The notes beneath the pieces are model-generated. The model had not been told where the DNA came from and did not search any database. It was given only the letters and a program-made list of their open reading frames with translations. From assembly GCA_050331715.1 (NCBI GenBank), contig JBHJGO010000015.1:65373-129372 (forward strand): a DNA stretch of 64,000 nt. Direction: 5' to 3'. Within the stretch, counting starts at the first letter, position 1; every line of letters begins with the position of its first letter. Origin of the DNA: JBHJGO01 sp050331715 (GTDB taxonomy: Bacteria; Cyanobacteriota; Cyanobacteriia; Cyanobacteriales; Microcoleaceae). A program made the position numbers and the translations under genes. Shown here one piece after another: positions 51,077 to 60,119 of this stretch.

Positions 51077-52135
51077 TCAACCATCTTCTAGCAGCAACCT
51101 TAATGTTTCCGCCATCTCCTCAACGGTTGTCGTTGCCGTTCCGAATTGCCGCACCACTAAACTAGCGGCTAAATTACCTAAAATTGCCGATTCCCACATA
51201 GAAGCTCCGACGCACAAACCCAGGGTCAAGGCAGCCACAACTGTATCCCCTGCCCCGGTGACATCGAAGACATCCGTGCGGTTAAAAGCTGGGATTTGTT
51301 GGGCGATCAAGTTCAGGTCAGATTCCGATTGCTCAGGAACCTGCCGCTCAAATAGCGTCATTCCCTCATCGCCCTGGGTAATCAAAATCGCTGTGGCATT
51401 TGTCAATTGAATCAAATCTTGGGCCGCGCAATAGAGACTTTGATCATCGGTAATTGGGTAGCCAACCGCTTTCTCCGCTTCAGGAATATTAGGAGTGAAT
51501 AAGGTCACCGATTGAAATCGGGGCAGATCCTTTTGCGTATCCACAATTACCCGTTCATGCTTCAGAACAGCCTCGATCACAGGAGCCGTCAATACCCCAT
51601 CCCCATAGTCAGAACAGATCACCGCATCCACGGTCGAAAGTTGTTGCGCGATGTAATCAGCCAACTGAAGTTGCAACTCCAGTTCCGGTAAATCATCCGA
51701 CTTACGATCCACGCGGACAATTTGTTGGGTTACAGACTGACGGGCATGGCCTGAAATTCGGGTCTTAGTGACAGTCGGGCGTTGAGCTTCCAGCAGAATT
51801 CCCTCAGTATCAATTCCCGCTTCTATGAAGATTTTCCGCAGGGCCTCCCCTTGCTGATCCTTGCCCAGAAACCCTGCTACCTTGACCTGGGCTCCTAACT
51901 TGGCAAAGTTATAGACCGAATTGGCTCCGCCCCCTGGAATTTGACGAGTTGCTTCATGTCGCAGGATCAAAACTGGCGCTTCACGGGACATGCGTTCCAC
52001 CTGACCCACCAGGAATTCATCCAGCGTTAGATCTCCCGCCACCAGAACCCTTGCCTGGGAGAACTTTTCCAGCGTTTGAAATAGCGAGTCCGATACCTGA
52101 TTCAGGCGATCCAGAAATACCGCATCAAGGGCCAT
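51077..52135 (-). CDS. PfkB-type kinase, RfaE1/HldA-like
   Basis: A 352-residue ribokinase/PfkB-family kinase resembling the heptose-7-phosphate kinase half of HldE/RfaE. Motifs are LVAGDLTLDEF, the IPGGGANSVYNFAKLGA glycine loop and the catalytic DVTGAGDTVVAALTLG. No nucleotidyltransferase domain follows, so it would be a single-function kinase. It precedes a response regulator with an eight-base gap. Confidence 0.87.
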   Translation of the reverse strand: MALDAVFLDRLNQVSDSLFQTLEKFSQARVLVAGDLTLDEFLVGQVERMSREAPVLILRHEATRQIPGGGANSVYNFAKLGAQVKVAGFLGKDQQGEALRKIFIEAGIDTEGILLEAQRPTVTKTRISGHARQSVTQQIVRVDRKSDDLPELELQLQLADYIAQQLSTVDAVICSDYGDGVLTAPVIEAVLKHERVIVDTQKDLPRFQSVTLFTPNIPEAEKAVGYPITDDQSLYCAAQDLIQLTNATAILITQGDEGMTLFERQVPEQSESDLNLIAQQIPAFNRTDVFDVTGAGDTVVAALTLGLCVGASMWESAILGNLAASLVVRQFGTATTTVEEMAETLRLLLEDG

Positions 52136-52143
52136 GCTGAATA

Positions 52144-52722
52144 CTATGAACCGGACTTGACTTTCTTGAGCACAAACGCTTTGAGTTGCGCCATTTGCTT
52201 TTTCATCGCCACCACTTCCTTCTGTAGTCTGATGACCTTCTGCTCCAGTGCCTTGATCTTTGCGGCATCTGCGGGAGACGTAGCCGCCGCTGTTGCAGTT
52301 GCCGCAGGGGTGGTTGTGGCAGGCTGAGCCGCTTTCGGACGCTCTTTGTTGGCCTTAATAAAGGCAGATTTGATCGCGTCTAGGAGTTGCTTCTTCTCAA
52401 AGGGTTTCTCGATAAATTCAAAAAATTCAAAGGGTTCTGCAATCTTCTCCGTGACCTCTTCCTTGCGCCCTGACATCAGAACCAGGGGAATTTTCTGAAG
52501 ATCTGCCTGGGCCTGAATCTGCTGAAACACTTCCCAACCGCTGAGTTTCGGCAGTAGGAAATCCAACATGATCAGGTTCGGCTGTTCCTTGCGAACCATG
52601 TCCAAGCCTTCTCGGCCATCCTTGGCCTCCAGTACTTCAAAGTTTCCGGGGGGAAGCATTTCTCGAACCCTTACCCGAATGACCTTACTATCATCGATCA
52701 CTAAGATTTTCCGACCTGCCAC
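52144..52722 (-). CDS. Response regulator (CheY-like receiver) with coiled-coil tail
   Basis: A 192-residue protein. The receiver (1-120) has ILVIDDSKVIR, phosphorylation site LIMLDFLLPKLSGW, LVLMSGR and IEKPFEKK. An Ala/Thr/Pro linker and a basic coiled coil (KIKALEQKVIRLQKEVVAMK) follow. There is no DNA-binding output, so it acts by protein contacts. It lies upstream of the kinase gene on the same strand. The sensor partner is not in the window. Confidence 0.9.
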   Translation of the reverse strand: MAGRKILVIDDSKVIRVRVREMLPPGNFEVLEAKDGREGLDMVRKEQPNLIMLDFLLPKLSGWEVFQQIQAQADLQKIPLVLMSGRKEEVTEKIAEPFEFFEFIEKPFEKKQLLDAIKSAFIKANKERPKAAQPATTTPAATATAAATSPADAAKIKALEQKVIRLQKEVVAMKKQMAQLKAFVLKKVKSGS

Positions 52723-52951
52723 GACTAGCTCCTCTACTGGTGAGAATTGGGGTATGAGTAAGGTCTAGTGTAACCTACCGCTAAAACTGTAGCTTAGTTC
52801 CGGAGCATAGACTAGCCCAATGACTCAAAAATGAGGCAAAACGCGGGAAATCCGACGCCTTGAGCCATCCTTAAAGTTGTTAGGGTGATTTTCAACATTT
52901 AAAATACCGGATAGGCGATACACTACGCTTTCAAACTGAAATCTCAATTCT

Positions 52952-53866
52952 ATGTCAGCTCAGACTTCTGCTTCCCAGTCCACTCCAAAGCCAATTGAAC
53001 CCATACCATCCTGGCTCAAGCGACCGATTGGCAAGGCCAGTGAGATTTCTTCTGTGCAACGAATTATCAAGCAACGCCAAATTCATACGATTTGTGAAGA
53101 GGGCCGCTGTCCCAACCGAGGTGAATGTTACAGCCAGAAAACGGCAACCTTTTTGCTGATGGGGCCAACCTGTACCCGCTCCTGTGGGTTCTGTCAGGTG
53201 GATAAGGGCCATGCACCGATGCCGCTCGATCCAGATGAACCGAAGAAAGTGGCTGACGCAGTTCAACTTCTAGGATTACGCTACGTCGTGCTGACGGCAG
53301 TGGCAAGAGATGACCTGGCAGATGGGGGAGCCGGATGGTTTGTCGAAGCCATGCATCAAATTCGCCAACTCAGCCCTGAAACCCAGATTGAGGTTCTGAC
53401 ACCGGATTTCTGGAGTGGGCGTGGGGGGGAAAATATTGCAGAGAAACAGTTCAACCGAGTTCAGAGGATTGTCCAGGTGCATCCCGCCTGCTACAACCAC
53501 AACATCGAAACCGTTAAACGCTTACAAAACCCGGTGCGTCGAGGAGCGAAGTACGAGCGGTCACTGGATGTTTTGAGAATTGTTAAACGGCTTGATCCAA
53601 CAATTCCAACCAAATCGGGTTTGATGCTAGGTCATGGAGAGACAGAAGCAGAAATCCTTGAGGCCATGCAGGATTTGCGACGGGTGGGATGCGATCGCCT
53701 CACCCTCGGCCAATACATGCGTCCTTCTTTGGAGCACTTACCTGTGCAGAAATACTGGACACCAGAAGAGTTTGAACACCTGGGAAAACAGGCCGAAGCA
53801 ATGGGATTCAGTCACGTTCGTTCAGGGCCGTTAGTCCGAAGTTCTTATCATGCTGGGGAAACTTAG
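52952..53866 (+). CDS. lipA: Lipoyl synthase LipA
   Basis: A radical-SAM enzyme that inserts two sulphurs into octanoyl groups. The auxiliary cluster motif CEEGRCPNRGEC and the SAM motif CTRSCGFC are both complete in this 304-residue protein. The family end RSGPLVRSSYHAGE is also present. Cyanobacteria commonly have one or two LipA copies. Confidence 0.96.
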   Translation: MSAQTSASQSTPKPIEPIPSWLKRPIGKASEISSVQRIIKQRQIHTICEEGRCPNRGECYSQKTATFLLMGPTCTRSCGFCQVDKGHAPMPLDPDEPKKVADAVQLLGLRYVVLTAVARDDLADGGAGWFVEAMHQIRQLSPETQIEVLTPDFWSGRGGENIAEKQFNRVQRIVQVHPACYNHNIETVKRLQNPVRRGAKYERSLDVLRIVKRLDPTIPTKSGLMLGHGETEAEILEAMQDLRRVGCDRLTLGQYMRPSLEHLPVQKYWTPEEFEHLGKQAEAMGFSHVRSGPLVRSSYHAGET

Positions 53867-53975
53867 GAGCAGAGGAGTCAAGATCCTCAGTCGTCATATT
53901 TCTTACGGGAGGAGTATGTTTAGCAGAACTCTGAAATGATATATTTGCTGCAAAACGCAATTTGTGGAGAACACT

Positions 53976-54104
53976 ATGGTTGGTAGCAAGCCTGAGAACA
54001 AAGCGGGTGGGAATCCCCCCTACACCTATCGTCTTTTCTGGGCCATTGTTTTGTTGGCTGGAAATTTCTTGGTTGCCTTTTATTACTTCAAGGGAATCAG
54101 CTAA
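53976..54104 (+). CDS. psaX: Photosystem I subunit PsaX
   Basis: A 42-residue protein. After a polar N-terminus (MVGSKPENKAGG), NPPYTYRLFWAIVLLAGNFL and VAFYYFKGIS follow the PsaX pattern (TYAFRTFWAVLLL...NFLVAAYYF in thermophilic cyanobacteria). It forms one membrane helix at the edge of photosystem I. A GTGGAGA site precedes the ATG. Only some cyanobacteria carry it. Confidence 0.85.
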   Translation: MVGSKPENKAGGNPPYTYRLFWAIVLLAGNFLVAFYYFKGIS

Positions 54105-54339
54105 AAATTGAACGAATGACCTACAGCCTTTCCAGGTTTAGTGAGGTAGAGATTTGGGAAATTTGGGCGCGCTGCGTCCTGGTCTCCTGCCCTCTATCAG
54201 CATTGGAAACGTTGTAAACAGCGCACAAAGCGTTGAAAGAGTTACAAATCTATGGGAAGGGAGAAGTACGTTCTGCGACAAAGTAGATGGTTTCTCCCTC
54301 TTGTTTTTCCGTGTTAATCTCGGCCCAGGTTACTCTAAT

Positions 54340-55806
54340 TCAGGTACGCTGAAATAGTTCGGCTTCTGCTGCTGTAATCCGGTTAGCTTGACAGAGTGTT
54401 TCAGCAATTTCAGCCAGAGTTAGCACAGCGTAGCCTCGATAACCGGATTGTTCTAGCCGTTGCATCGCATCTCGACCATGATCTATCAAAACAACAATAT
54501 CTTCGACCTGTAACCCAACTGACTTGAGCTTTTCTGCTCCCTTAATCACACTGTTGCCCGTAATTAAAACATCATCGACTACGACAATCTTCTCCCCAGA
54601 TTGATAGTAACCTTCCACTAACCTACCTGTACCATGAGCCTTGACTTCCTTTCGCGGGAAAATCATCGGTCGTTCCAGTTGTAGGGCCAAGCCTGTAGCT
54701 GTCGGTAGAGAACCGTAGGGAATCCCAGCAATTCGGTCAAAGGTGAGATCCTGTAAAACCCCTGCGTAGGCGTTAACAACTTGATAAAAGACTTGTGGAA
54801 TTGAGATAATCCGCCTCAAATCGATGTAATAGGGAAAAACTTCTCCCGAAGACTGCACATGATCACCAAAAATAATGCAGCCGATGTCATAGAGTTGCAG
54901 GATGAGATCTCGATGGGGTTGATTGCCCAGGAAACAGACGTTAGACAACCAAAGCTGACAAACCGGATTTTGCTCGACAACCTGTTGACGGATTTGATTA
55001 ACTGTTTTTCGCAGTTGATCAATGGCTGCGGAGGGATCATCTTCTACCAAGAACTGATGGGGAATCGGAAGTAATAACCCCGTACCGTTCTCATCCAAAC
55101 CTGCGGTTAAAATTCGACCCAGGTGATCGGAATTAATTGAATTCGAGTTTGTATCTGAGGGATTAGCTTCTAGTAGACTGTCTTCGATTAGAATCAACCG
55201 TTCTGGAGCAGCTTGTCTCATCTGTACTAGCCCATCAATCATCAGCCCCACCGCCAAACCGATTTGGTTGGGTGTTCCCCAGGTCTGAATCATCCGAACC
55301 ATTTCCAGATACAAAGGCTGCTGTAGACTGGGGTATTCCTGAAATTGCGGTGCAGAAGGATTAGCCGTCATTCCTAACACAAAGACCATTTTGCCAGGGT
55401 AGAGCAGGAATGGAACTACCTGATCCTGACCACAGTAGGCGGATAGGGTACAGGCATCGACTTGCCAGGATTCAAAGAATAGTTGGGCCAGGGCATTACT
55501 ACTGGTGAGATCGCTATGCTTTGCATCCAGAATGGTGGATAGATTGCTAGGAATCCGTTTCAGAATCCATTCCAAAAGTTCTATCCCAGTCATGCCAAGG
55601 GCTTGATACAGCCCCAGATTCAGTTTGTAGGCACAAACATGGTCTTTTGTTTTTTCCAGCTTTGACCGGAGCGAATCCTGCCATTGTTCCAATGACTGCT
55701 TGAGATTAAAACACCCATCAGGCTCCGGTTCTGGATCAAGGTTGACGTACAGTAAGCTGTGATGATGTTCAATCGCTGCTAGAAGTTTGTCAGAAAAGTT
55801 CATCAT
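54340..55806 (-). CDS. Fused OMP decarboxylase-orotate phosphoribosyltransferase
   Basis: A 488-residue two-domain enzyme. The N-terminal OMP decarboxylase of the divergent group (about 1-275) has LDAKHSDL, the D-x-K-x-x-D catalytic motif. The C-terminal orotate phosphoribosyltransferase (about 290-475) has the PRPP motif VVVDDVLITGNSV. It would carry out the last two steps of UMP synthesis in the order reversed from eukaryotic UMP synthase. The window also has a separate PyrF. Divergent from psbQ. Confidence 0.88.
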   Translation of the reverse strand: MMNFSDKLLAAIEHHHSLLYVNLDPEPEPDGCFNLKQSLEQWQDSLRSKLEKTKDHVCAYKLNLGLYQALGMTGIELLEWILKRIPSNLSTILDAKHSDLTSSNALAQLFFESWQVDACTLSAYCGQDQVVPFLLYPGKMVFVLGMTANPSAPQFQEYPSLQQPLYLEMVRMIQTWGTPNQIGLAVGLMIDGLVQMRQAAPERLILIEDSLLEANPSDTNSNSINSDHLGRILTAGLDENGTGLLLPIPHQFLVEDDPSAAIDQLRKTVNQIRQQVVEQNPVCQLWLSNVCFLGNQPHRDLILQLYDIGCIIFGDHVQSSGEVFPYYIDLRRIISIPQVFYQVVNAYAGVLQDLTFDRIAGIPYGSLPTATGLALQLERPMIFPRKEVKAHGTGRLVEGYYQSGEKIVVVDDVLITGNSVIKGAEKLKSVGLQVEDIVVLIDHGRDAMQRLEQSGYRGYAVLTLAEIAETLCQANRITAAEAELFQRT

Positions 55807-55903
55807 TCTGGAATTTTGGAAATTTGCGACATTGCCAAACTCTGTAACAATAGTGGGTGTTCCTTGATAAAACCTATTTACCGAGAGTTTTTGAAGCTGA
55901 GCT

Positions 55904-56371
55904 ATGAAACGTTATCGTTCTATTTTGGCCTGCATTTTAGCCCTGTTAGTAACATTTGTTGTAAGCTGTGGTGCTCCAGAGGTTGCTGAGCCTCCAACCT
56001 ACAGCAGTACACAGATTGAACAAATCCAGAACTACAGTTCAGAGATTACCGCGCTGCGCGATCGCATGACCAGTGAGCTGTCAACCTATATCCAGAAGCG
56101 TCAGTGGGTTGAGGTGGATAACTTTATCCATGGCCCCCTGGGTACGATGCTTCGTACCATGAACTATCTGACCCGGAATTTGCTTCCAGATGATCAACCC
56201 GCAGCTCAGAAATTGGCAAGGGAAACCTTTGAGTATCTAGTGCAAGTTGGCAAGGCGGCAGAAGTTGGTGATCAATCACAGGCCGCGTCAAATTATCAGA
56301 AAGCGCTGGATGATCTGAATGCTTTTCTGAAGAGTGTGCCTGATTTCACCGTAACTGAACCCGCTGCATAG
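55904..56371 (+). CDS. psbQ: Photosystem II lipoprotein PsbQ (CyanoQ)
   Basis: A 155-residue lipoprotein: signal KRYRSILACILALLVTFVVS, lipobox VVSC, then a four-helix bundle (DRMTSELSTYIQKRQWVEV, FIHGPLGTMLRTMNYLTRNL) of the PsbQ family. It stabilises the oxygen-evolving side of photosystem II. Length is normal. Confidence 0.92.
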   Translation: MKRYRSILACILALLVTFVVSCGAPEVAEPPTYSSTQIEQIQNYSSEITALRDRMTSELSTYIQKRQWVEVDNFIHGPLGTMLRTMNYLTRNLLPDDQPAAQKLARETFEYLVQVGKAAEVGDQSQAASNYQKALDDLNAFLKSVPDFTVTEPAA

Positions 56372-56410
56372 AAGATTTAGTGATCGGCAATCAGTGATCA
56401 GCTAAGTAAG

Positions 56411-57523
56411 ATGACACGAATTGCAATCGTGGGTTGTGGAGTTGTCGGCGCAGCAATTGCCTATGAGCTGAGCCGGATTGATTGCTTGAGTCTAATTGTC
56501 TTTGATCAACAGTCCCCAGCTCAGGCTTCAACGGGAGCCGCGTTGGGGATTTTAGTTGGGATTATCAGTCAAAAGACCAAAGGGCGGGCATGGGAACTGC
56601 GTCAGCGTAGTATCCGCCGCTATCACACCCTGATTCCTGAGCTAGAATCCATCCTGGGTCAATCAATTCCAGGAAATCGCCACGGTTTGCTCGATTTACA
56701 GTTTGCGGGCGCAAATTTACAGGTTTGGCAAAACCTAATCGAGATTCGCCGAGAACAGGGTTGGTGTCTGGAACTACTTGATCCTGAACAGGTTCAGGCT
56801 CGCTATCCCAAAATCAATTGTGAAGGGGTAACGGGGGCGGTATATTCTCCCCAGGATCAACAGATTGAGCCAATTGCCCTCACCCTGGCCCTGGTAGAAG
56901 CCGCTAGGAAAAATGGTGTCAATTTTCAGTTTGGGACAACGGTTCAACCGATTGCTTCAAAGGATCACTGGCAATCCCCCCACGTTCTGAAAGGGTTGCA
57001 AACGTCTCGCGGTAATTGGCCAGTCGATGCGGTGATTCTGGCTTCTGGTTTAGGAACTTCAGCAGTTTCACACACTGCCCCTCGAATGCAACCGGTTTTG
57101 GGACAGGCAATGCGGCTAAGACTCAATACAACACTTGATCCGAATTTACCTGTGGTCAGTGGCGAAGATGTTCATATTGTGCCGCTGAATTCCCACGAAT
57201 GCTGGATTGGGGCAACGGTTGAATTTTCCACTGGAGAGGATTTGGAGGAAGTAACGGCAGACCCCGAACGGATGACAACGGTTCAGGAACAAGCAATCCA
57301 GATGTATCCTGATCTGGCTCATGCAGAAATGGTTGATTATTGGTCTGGACTGCGTCCTCGACCTGTGGGTCAATCGGCTCCAGTCATCGAACCGTTGCCG
57401 GGATTTAGCAATATCCTACTGGCCACTGGACATTATCGTAACGGCGTTTTACTGGCCCCTGCTACTGCGGAAATTGTTCGAGATCGTCTTGGAGAAATTC
57501 TTGAGCACAGGAAAAGGCAATGA
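56411..57523 (+). CDS. FAD-dependent oxidoreductase (DAO family, ThiO/glycine-oxidase-like)
   Basis: A 370-residue DAO-family enzyme. The Rossmann site is RIAIVGCGVVGAAIAYEL at the start; the C-terminal GLRPRPVGQSAPVIEPLP and TGHYRNGVLLAPATAEIV are as in glycine oxidases. It oxidises an amine with FAD. ThiO (thiamine pathway) is one option. Its stop overlaps the start of the next gene (ATGA). Confidence 0.85.
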   Translation: MTRIAIVGCGVVGAAIAYELSRIDCLSLIVFDQQSPAQASTGAALGILVGIISQKTKGRAWELRQRSIRRYHTLIPELESILGQSIPGNRHGLLDLQFAGANLQVWQNLIEIRREQGWCLELLDPEQVQARYPKINCEGVTGAVYSPQDQQIEPIALTLALVEAARKNGVNFQFGTTVQPIASKDHWQSPHVLKGLQTSRGNWPVDAVILASGLGTSAVSHTAPRMQPVLGQAMRLRLNTTLDPNLPVVSGEDVHIVPLNSHECWIGATVEFSTGEDLEEVTADPERMTTVQEQAIQMYPDLAHAEMVDYWSGLRPRPVGQSAPVIEPLPGFSNILLATGHYRNGVLLAPATAEIVRDRLGEILEHRKRQ

Positions 57524-58194
57524 TAAATGTAATCCTCGAAATGATCCCAATGATGTTGGGTGCTGCGCTAGCTCCAGTTTGGATCATCCTCATCTTGCTC
57601 GTGTTGCGCAGTCGCAATGGACTGGTTAAAGCCACTGCATTTGTGACCGGAGTCACCCTGGTTCGACTACTCCAGGGAATCGCATTTGGCTATCTTTTCA
57701 AAGCATCAGAAGATGTCGGCGGCACAAGCGGCCCCTCTCCGGTGGTTTCCGCTCTACTGATGATTGTGGGAATTTTGCTACTGATTCTTGCGGTCAAAAC
57801 CCTGCGTCAGGAAGATGATCCCGATGCTCCTCCGCCCAAGTGGATGACGCTGGTAGAATCAGCAACGCCTGCAAAATTATTGGGTTTAGGTGCGATCATT
57901 ACGCTGGTTGCGGCAAAACTCTGGGTGTTTACGCTCTCCGCATTAGGAACAATTCGAGCAGCAAATTTGGGGGAAGTTGAAAGCTGGATTGCCTTCGCAA
58001 TCTACATTCTGGGTGCAGAGTCTTTAATTTTACTGCCAATACTGGTTTATGCTGCTATCCCAAAGCAATCGGAAGCTCTGCTCAATTCAGCCACAGCATG
58101 GCTCGAAAAATATAACCGACCTATCACTTTGGCGGTTTCCCTAATTTTTGGAGTCCTGTTTCTTGGAAAAGGGATTACGGGTCTTTTAAGTTAA
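57520..58194 (+). CDS. GAP family membrane protein (SfLAP-like)
   Basis: A 224-residue membrane protein with about six helices. The start MMLGAALAPVWIILILLVLRS (in part) and the LilAVKTLR turn are like the GAP/Sap family. Substrate unknown; relatives are LysE-like exporters. Translationally coupled to the DAO gene. Confidence 0.75.
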   Translation: MINVILEMIPMMLGAALAPVWIILILLVLRSRNGLVKATAFVTGVTLVRLLQGIAFGYLFKASEDVGGTSGPSPVVSALLMIVGILLLILAVKTLRQEDDPDAPPPKWMTLVESATPAKLLGLGAIITLVAAKLWVFTLSALGTIRAANLGEVESWIAFAIYILGAESLILLPILVYAAIPKQSEALLNSATAWLEKYNRPITLAVSLIFGVLFLGKGITGLLS

Positions 58195-58211
58195 GTCTGC
58201 ATTGAGTCTGT

Positions 58212-58577
58212 TCACTCGGCAGCATGGGCCTTCAAATCTGCCAGTGAGACGTATTCCGTGGCTAGGGCATGGGTCGCTTCTAAAACAACGGGAGGCGCGA
58301 CCCCCGCTTCTAGTGCCTCGCGCCAGCGGGGCGCGCAGAGACACCAACAGTCGCCCGGTTTCAAGCCTGGAAATTGATATTCAGGACGAGGGGTGATCAG
58401 ATCATTTCCCTGAGCTTTTGAAAAGTCTAGAAATTCCTGAGTGAGTTGAGCACAGACGACATGGGCTCCCGCATCTCCCGCCCCTGTATTGCAAACTCCG
58501 TCTCGATAGAATCCTGTCATGGGAGAGGTACAACAGGTGGCTAAATCGCTACCCAGAACATTTTTTGCTGTAGACAT
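58212..58577 (-). CDS. DUF2237 family protein
   Basis: A 121-residue protein of DUF2237: NVLGSDLATCCTSPMTGFYRDG, HVVCAQLTQEFLDFS and GLKPGDCWCLCAPRW (in parts). Seven cysteines, several in pairs (CC, CWCLC), are conserved in the family. Function unknown; metal binding is possible. Confidence 0.88.
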   Translation of the reverse strand: MSTAKNVLGSDLATCCTSPMTGFYRDGVCNTGAGDAGAHVVCAQLTQEFLDFSKAQGNDLITPRPEYQFPGLKPGDCWCLCAPRWREALEAGVAPPVVLEATHALATEYVSLADLKAHAAE

Positions 58578-58729
58578 TGATTCGGTTTTCTAGCTGGCAA
58601 TGCTATCGTAACGCGAACCTGAGAAAAGAACACCCCCCTGAAATCACATCATTACATCAATGCTAGTAACCGAATCCTACAGGAAAGGCATCACCAATAA
58701 TGCGGAGAAAAAGTACAGAACAAACCTAA

Positions 58730-59038
58730 TTAATCACCATTCCCCCAGGGATCTTCACATCCCATATAAACCACGTCCAATGTTTTTCCCTGGCGTTCTG
58801 CTTTTGCCTCTAGTTGCTCAATCACTTCACGTCGCTGACGCTTTGCCCGTGCTCGAGTAGTACCGCTTGCACTCGCCAATCCTCCTAGGTCATCTCCCAT
58901 CTTATACCTAAACTGGCATACAATATCATTGGCTGATACACTATACGAAGGAGCCTGAAAGTAGGGAGTCAATCCCAATCCTAGAACGGCAGCGGCAGTG
59001 TAAGTCAATAGCTTTTTCATCATTCTCTTCCTTGCCAA
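58730..59038 (-). CDS. Unknown small secreted protein
   Basis: A 102-residue protein with a signal peptide (KKLLTYTAAAVLGLGLTP). The mature part is basic with RARAKRQRREVIEQLEAKAE and two cysteines (IVCQFRY, MGCEDPW) that could form a disulphide. No family is recognised. Confidence 0.6.
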   Translation of the reverse strand: MARKRMMKKLLTYTAAAVLGLGLTPYFQAPSYSVSANDIVCQFRYKMGDDLGGLASASGTTRARAKRQRREVIEQLEAKAERQGKTLDVVYMGCEDPWGNGD

Positions 59039-59335
59039 TCGGCATTTTGTTTGTTTATGTGTCTATATTTCCTATGCTAAAAAGTATTCTGAATTGCGAA
59101 TGAGTTGGAGTTTAATCCAGATTTAAATTAATGTGATTTTTTGCTGAGTTTTAATTAACCCTTCTCCTCTCCTAAAGCAAGGATATCTTGTAAATCATTT
59201 TGTAAATATTTGTTTCGATACCTCTTGATCGAATTGTTAATCTTTTTATCTGTTTCTGTTTATTTCTGGAAATTTGAGCTAGGGTACTTTGCCTCAATTG
59301 AGATTGCTATAATTTTATTAGCGTGGAGAATCAAA

Positions 59336-59602
59336 ATGACTGAATGTGATGATTTTCTCTATCCTCACAGGCGCTACCACGGCCAGCTCACACCCCAGAA
59401 TCTAGCCTTCAATGCTAATTTGCAAGAATTTGCTCAGAAGGTCAGTTATATCTCCAGTTTGGAAACCAGTGGCAAGCTTGCAACGATTGATGCCTATCAT
59501 CAGATTAAGTCTCTCTGGAAGCAGCTCAAGCGAGCTAGACAAGAGTTGGGGATTGGCCAGGAACCGCCAGAGTCTAATTCTGACTTCAAATCCGGTCAAT
59601 AG
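59336..59602 (+). CDS. DUF7219-like 88-aa protein, copy 1
   Basis: An 88-residue protein (MTECDDFLYPHRRYHG...). It starts at ATG 59336 after a TGGAGAAT site; the frame extends up to 59210 but that part is unrelated hydrophobic sequence. It is paralogous to the next gene: DDFLYPHRRYHG against DDFLYARSRYHG, NANLQEFAQKVSYIS against NANLQEFAQKVTYLC. A conserved cyanobacterial family of unknown function. Confidence 0.78.
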   Translation: MTECDDFLYPHRRYHGQLTPQNLAFNANLQEFAQKVSYISSLETSGKLATIDAYHQIKSLWKQLKRARQELGIGQEPPESNSDFKSGQ

Positions 59603-59745
59603 GTCAGAAGTACGGCGTGGAGAACCCAATTGGCAGATCAACCGTGTAGAAATCGAAACTCTGGGGATAAACTGAAGGGGTGTTTTAATCTCTGTTTTAA
59701 TCCTTCCTTCGTTCTACCGTCCCTATTCATAAATTCACTTGAGCC

Positions 59746-60012
59746 ATGCCAGAACGTGACGATTTTCTCTATGCCCGCAGCCGCTACCATGGAGAGTTCA
59801 ACCCGCAAAACCTCGTTTTCAATGCGAATTTACAAGAATTTGCCCAAAAAGTGACCTATCTCTGTGCCTTGGAAACCAATGGAAAAATCCCGCCAGAGGA
59901 CGCCTATCAACAGATCAAGTCCCTCTGGAAAGAGCTGAAGGTCTCGAAAAGGAATCTGAGCATTGGTGAGGAGCCACCTCAACTGGATACTGGGGATGAG
60001 CCTACGTCATAG
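59746..60012 (+). CDS. DUF7219-like 88-aa protein, copy 2
   Basis: A second 88-residue member of the same family, about 65 percent identical by eye to copy 1 over the first 75 residues (QEFAQKV, YQQIKSLWKELK). The two lie 143 bp apart in the same direction, a local tandem duplication. Confidence 0.8.
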   Translation: MPERDDFLYARSRYHGEFNPQNLVFNANLQEFAQKVTYLCALETNGKIPPEDAYQQIKSLWKELKVSKRNLSIGEEPPQLDTGDEPTS

Positions 60013-60119
60013 TTTTTGGTTTTCAGGTGTTGAGGGACTTCACAGGGACTCTTTAGGGGGACAGACAATGCTAGTCTGTAGGTTTGTGATCCTTATCCTG
60101 TCCACCTGTTCTGTCCACA

